NCBI RefSeq assembly: GCF_027359675.1
Contig: NZ_CP114786.1
Location: forward strand, 5,554,501-5,618,500
Source of the DNA: Roseibium sp. Sym1
GTDB lineage: Bacteria > Pseudomonadota > Alphaproteobacteria > Rhizobiales > Stappiaceae
Length of the DNA stretch: 64,000 nt
Reading direction: 5' to 3'
Made by a program: the position numbers and the translations under genes. Position 1 is the stretch's first letter. Each line of letters begins with the position of its first letter. Under the pieces are notes generated by a model. The model had not been told where the DNA came from, made no database searches, and was given only the letters and a program-made list of their open reading frames with translations. Below are positions 60,928-64,000 of this stretch, one piece after another.

Positions 60928-62715
60928 TTATTCCGCCGCTTCGTTGCGGTTCTGGAACTGCAATTCGCACAGGCGGCGGTAGATGCCGTCATGTTCGAAC
61001 AGTTCGTCATGGGAACCGCTCTCGACAACCTGCCCCCTGTCCAGAACATGGATCCGTTGCGCATGGCGCACGGTGCTCAGGCGGTGCGCGATCACCAGCG
61101 TGGTCCGCCCAGCCATCAGCGTTTCAAGTGCCGACTGGATCTTGGATTCCGATTCCGCGTCGAGCGCCGAGGTCGCCTCGTCGAGCAGCAGGATCGGGGC
61201 GTCGCGCAGCATGGCCCGCGCAATCGCGATTCTCTGGCGCTGACCGCCGGAAAGACGTCCGCCGCCCTCACCGGCCGGCGTCTCATAGCCGTCGGGCAGT
61301 TCCAGAATGAAGTCATGGGCGTTGGCGGCCCGGGCAGCGGCCTCGATGTCGGCCTGTGACGCCTCCGGTTTTCCTACCGCGATGTTGTCGCGCACGGAAA
61401 TGTTGAACAGGTAGGATTCCTGACCGACATAGGCGATGTTCCGGCGCAGCGACTGCATCGAAACCGATTTGACCGGCTGGCCGTCGATGACAATCTGGCC
61501 GGCCTGCGGATCATAGAACCGCTCGATCAGCGCAAAGACCGTCGATTTCCCGGCCCCCGATGCCCCGACCAGCGCGGTTGTCCTGCCGCCGGCCGCCGTC
61601 AGTGTCAGGCCGGTCAGCGCAGCCCCTTCGCCGTAGGAGAACCGGACGTCCTCAAACGATACCTCGCCATTCGAGATTTCCAGCTCGGGCGCGTCATCGC
61701 GTTTCACCAGGTCCGGTTCCTCGTCGATCAGCTCATACATCAGCCGCACGCCGACGATGGCCTTGCTCAGATTGACGTTCAGCCGCGCCAGCCGACGCGC
61801 CGGATCATAGGCAAGCAGCAACGCCGTTATGAAGGCGAAAAAGGCGCCGGGGTCCTGCCCCATTTCGACAACGGAATAGCCGCCGTAGAAAATCACCAGC
61901 GCGATGGCGAATCCGCCAAGGGACTCCATCAGCGGAGACGTGCGCGCGGTCAGCGACGCAATCTTGTTGGACTGGCTTTGAACTTCCGCGACAGAGCCGG
62001 CCATGCGCTTCTGCATCGCAGGCTCCATGCCGAAGGCCTTGACGATGCGAATGCCCAGGACCGTTTCCTGCAGGGTCGCACCGATCTTGGCATTGGAGAC
62101 CACCTGGCGCTTGGCATAGGTCTTGACCCGTTTGACCAGGAAACTGACGCCGATCACGATCGGCGGCATGATCACCAGTGCAAGCAAGCTCATGACCGGG
62201 TCCATGCTGATCAACACGACAACAAGTCCGATCAGCGTGAGGATGTCCCTGCCAAGACTTAGAACCAGCATGTCGATCACGTTGCGGGCGCTCGCAGCGC
62301 CGGTGTTCACGCGGATGGCCAGTTCTGGCAGTGACATGCGGTCAAAATAGGCCTGGTCCTGTTCGGTTAGCCGCTTGAACAGCTTTTTCTGCAAATCCGC
62401 GACGATCGCATTGCCGACCCGCGACAGGACAACCATCTGGCCGTAGGTCGATGCGCCCTTCAGCGTAAAGATCGCCAGGACTGCGCCGGCGATGACATAG
62501 ATCATCGCCTTGTCGCGGTTGATGAAGACCTCGTTGATGATGTCCTTCATGATCCAGGCACTGGCGGCGGTGGTCGCCGCGACAATCCCCATGAAGACGA
62601 AGGCGAGCGCATAACGCGGGACATAGGCGCGGATGTTCTCGCTCAACAACCGCCTGACGGTTTGGACGGTGCCGTCCGGATCTTCCCAGACCTGCCATTT
62701 TGCAGGATTTAGCAC
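60928..62715 (-). CDS. MsbA-like ABC exporter (lipid/drug type)
   Basis: A 595-residue half-transporter: a six-helix transmembrane domain (about 25-320) then an ATPase domain with Walker A GASGAGKST, signature LSGGQRQRIAIARAML and Walker B ILLLDEATSALD. It forms a homodimer in the inner membrane; lipid A or phospholipid flipping is likely by similarity to MsbA. GTG 62715 is chosen because GAAAGG precedes it; the frame runs to 62793 without support. It follows aspS on the same strand. Confidence 0.92.
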   Translation of the reverse strand: MLNPAKWQVWEDPDGTVQTVRRLLSENIRAYVPRYALAFVFMGIVAATTAASAWIMKDIINEVFINRDKAMIYVIAGAVLAIFTLKGASTYGQMVVLSRVGNAIVADLQKKLFKRLTEQDQAYFDRMSLPELAIRVNTGAASARNVIDMLVLSLGRDILTLIGLVVVLISMDPVMSLLALVIMPPIVIGVSFLVKRVKTYAKRQVVSNAKIGATLQETVLGIRIVKAFGMEPAMQKRMAGSVAEVQSQSNKIASLTARTSPLMESLGGFAIALVIFYGGYSVVEMGQDPGAFFAFITALLLAYDPARRLARLNVNLSKAIVGVRLMYELIDEEPDLVKRDDAPELEISNGEVSFEDVRFSYGEGAALTGLTLTAAGGRTTALVGASGAGKSTVFALIERFYDPQAGQIVIDGQPVKSVSMQSLRRNIAYVGQESYLFNISVRDNIAVGKPEASQADIEAAARAANAHDFILELPDGYETPAGEGGGRLSGGQRQRIAIARAMLRDAPILLLDEATSALDAESESKIQSALETLMAGRTTLVIAHRLSTVRHAQRIHVLDRGQVVESGSHDELFEHDGIYRRLCELQFQNRNEAAE

Positions 62716-62834
62716 GAGGCAAAGCCTTTCTTCAGGTTGCCGTTCCCGGCACGAAAGAGGCCAGCAAAGCCGGCCTCCTCTGCCCCTTCGCAAAGGGGTA
62801 CTCTTTTTCTGTCGTCTGCTGCAAGAGCGAAAGC

Positions 62835-64000
62835 TTACGCTTCCGGCAAGTTCAAACGCAGGTGCAGCTCGCGCAGCTGGGCCGAGGTCGGTTCGTTGGG
62901 CGCGCCCATCATCAGGTCTTCGGCCTTCTGGTTCATCGGGAACAGCATGACCTCGCGGATGTTGGCCTCGTCCGCCAGCAGCATCACCATGCGGTCGATG
63001 CCGGCCGCGCAGCCGCCATGCGGCGGGGCGCCGTACTGGAACGCGTTGACCATGCCGCCGAAACGCTTGTCGACTTCCTCGTTCGGATAGCCCGCGATCT
63101 CGAAGGCCTTGTACATGATTTCCGGCTTGTGGTTCCGGATCGCGCCGGAGACCAGCTCATGGCCGTTGCAGGACAGGTCGTACTGGTAGCCGAGCACTTC
63201 GAGCGGATCGCCTTCCAGTGCTTCCATGCCACCCTGCGGCATCGAGAACGGATTGTGTTCGAAATCGATCTCGCCGGTTTCCTCGTCCTTCTCGTAGATC
63301 GGGAAGTCCACGATCCAGGCGAATTCGAACCGGTCCTTGTCGCTGTGGCCGAGCTCCTCGCCGATGATGACACGCGCCTTGGCGGCCACGGCCGTGAACT
63401 GCTTCGGCTTGCCGCCCAGGAAGAACGCCGCGTCGCCTTCTTCGAGGCCCAGCTGGACGCGGATGGCTTCCGTGCGCTCCGGACCGATGTTCTTGGCGAG
63501 CGGACCGGCGGCTTCCGTGGAGCCGTCCTCGGCCTTGCGCCAGAAGATGTAGCCCATGCCCGGCAGGCCTTCGCCCTGCGCGAACTTGTTCATGCGGTCG
63601 CAGAACTTGCGGCTGCCGCCCTTGGGCGCCGGAATGGCACGGATTTCCGTACCCGGCTGCTCCAGAAGGTTGGCGAAGATGGCAAAGCCGGAACCGGCGA
63701 AATGCTCGGAGACGACCTGCATCTTGATCGGGTTACGCAGGTCCGGCTTGTCGGTACCGTACCAGAGCGCCGAATCCTTGTAGGAGATCTGCGGCCAGTT
63801 GCGGTTGACCGGACGGCCGTTGCCAAAGCGCTCGAAGCAGCCCGCGATCACCGGCTCGATCGTGTCGAAGATCTCCTGCTGGGTGACAAAGGACATTTCC
63901 ATGTCGAGCTGGTAGAAATCGGTCGGCGAGCGGTCCGCACGCGGGTCCTCGTCGCGAAAACACGGCGCGATCTGGAAATACTTGTCGAAGCCGGAGACCA
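62835..64000 (-). CDS. aspS: Aspartate-tRNA ligase, N-terminus beyond window
   Basis: The C-terminal 387 residues of a bacterial-type AspRS; the frame is open to the last base of the window, and the ATG at 63902 is internal. Class II motif 2 ([19 protein letters not shown]) lies just inside the window, the bacterial GAD insertion domain follows ([18 protein letters not shown]...FCDRMN), and motif 3 is GIDRMVMLL. The missing part holds the anticodon-binding OB fold, so I cannot tell whether the enzyme is discriminating or charges tRNA-Asn as well. Confidence 0.97.
   Translation of the reverse strand, partial: VSGFDKYFQIAPCFRDEDPRADRSPTDFYQLDMEMSFVTQQEIFDTIEPVIAGCFERFGNGRPVNRNWPQISYKDSALWYGTDKPDLRNPIKMQVVSEHFAGSGFAIFANLLEQPGTEIRAIPAPKGGSRKFCDRMNKFAQGEGLPGMGYIFWRKAEDGSTEAAGPLAKNIGPERTEAIRVQLGLEEGDAAFFLGGKPKQFTAVAAKARVIIGEELGHSDKDRFEFAWIVDFPIYEKDEETGEIDFEHNPFSMPQGGMEALEGDPLEVLGYQYDLSCNGHELVSGAIRNHKPEIMYKAFEIAGYPNEEVDKRFGGMVNAFQYGAPPHGGCAAGIDRMVMLLADEANIREVMLFPMNQKAEDLMMGAPNEPTSAQLRELHLRLNLPEA

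Overview
The window is a 64 kb piece of an alphaproteobacterial chromosome. Several markers point to the Hyphomicrobiales, perhaps a Stappiaceae-like marine genus (Labrenzia, Roseibium or Stappia type); the genus is a guess. The markers are a fused TrpE-TrpG anthranilate synthase behind a trpL attenuator, a near-canonical DivK, an EipB/DUF1849 envelope protein, DUF3572 next to divK, and a pyrB-pyrC pair whose PyrC has lost its metal ligands. Nearly all of it is GC-rich, densely packed core genome. The exception is the first ~1.5 kb, which is clearly lower in GC and looks acquired. I see no tRNA, rRNA, CRISPR array, intact insertion sequence or phage gene.

Layout. 1-1500: low-GC two-gene accessory locus on the minus strand, one gene with a nucleotidyltransferase-like GS...DxD motif, ending near a 22-bp tandem duplication. 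1512-5654: trpL attenuator and trpE(G), a TerB-like membrane protein, and a secreted caspase-fold protein that appears to have lost its catalytic dyad. 5737-12730 (minus): an ammonium-transporter sensor fused to PAS-GGDEF-EAL, a YdjM-like membrane hydrolase, a small membrane protein, ilvD. 13012-20220: membrane patatin, an AraC regulator with a DUF4345 protein, a TetR-controlled old yellow enzyme, an orphan substrate-binding protein. 20517-23617: cell-envelope genes (SH3, glycine-rich secreted protein, lytic transglycosylase). 23804-28294: HxlR-controlled Tat-exported YdhR-like double-domain protein, secreted cupin, benzoylformate decarboxylase, UPF0173 hydrolase.

28477-41096 (plus) is a run of housekeeping genes, many with 4-bp overlapping stops and starts: ruvX, an AEC transporter, pyrB-pyrC', plsY-dprA, topA-rnr-DUF983-Nudix, then rpmG. 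41654-51309 holds divK, DUF3572, a HAD phosphatase, dinB, eipB, ridA, a phosphodiesterase, two acetyltransferase-type proteins, a monooxygenase, a LysR regulator and two small proteins. 51488-56299 (minus) is a tetR-MFP-RND efflux operon with two operator-like palindromes. 56456-64000 holds an EAL protein, a PfkB kinase, a secreted protein of unknown function, an MsbA-like ABC exporter and the 3' two thirds of aspS.

The most informative sequence-level results are regulatory. They are a complete, probably leaderless trp attenuator, and three local regulator circuits where paired palindromes sit exactly at the promoter of a regulator and its neighbour (TetR/OYE, HxlR/YdhR, TetR/RND). Three proteins look like evolved non-enzymes: the caspase-like protein, PyrC' and an OxyR-like regulator without the redox cysteine. 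GC statements and domain boundaries are read by eye; no database search was possible.
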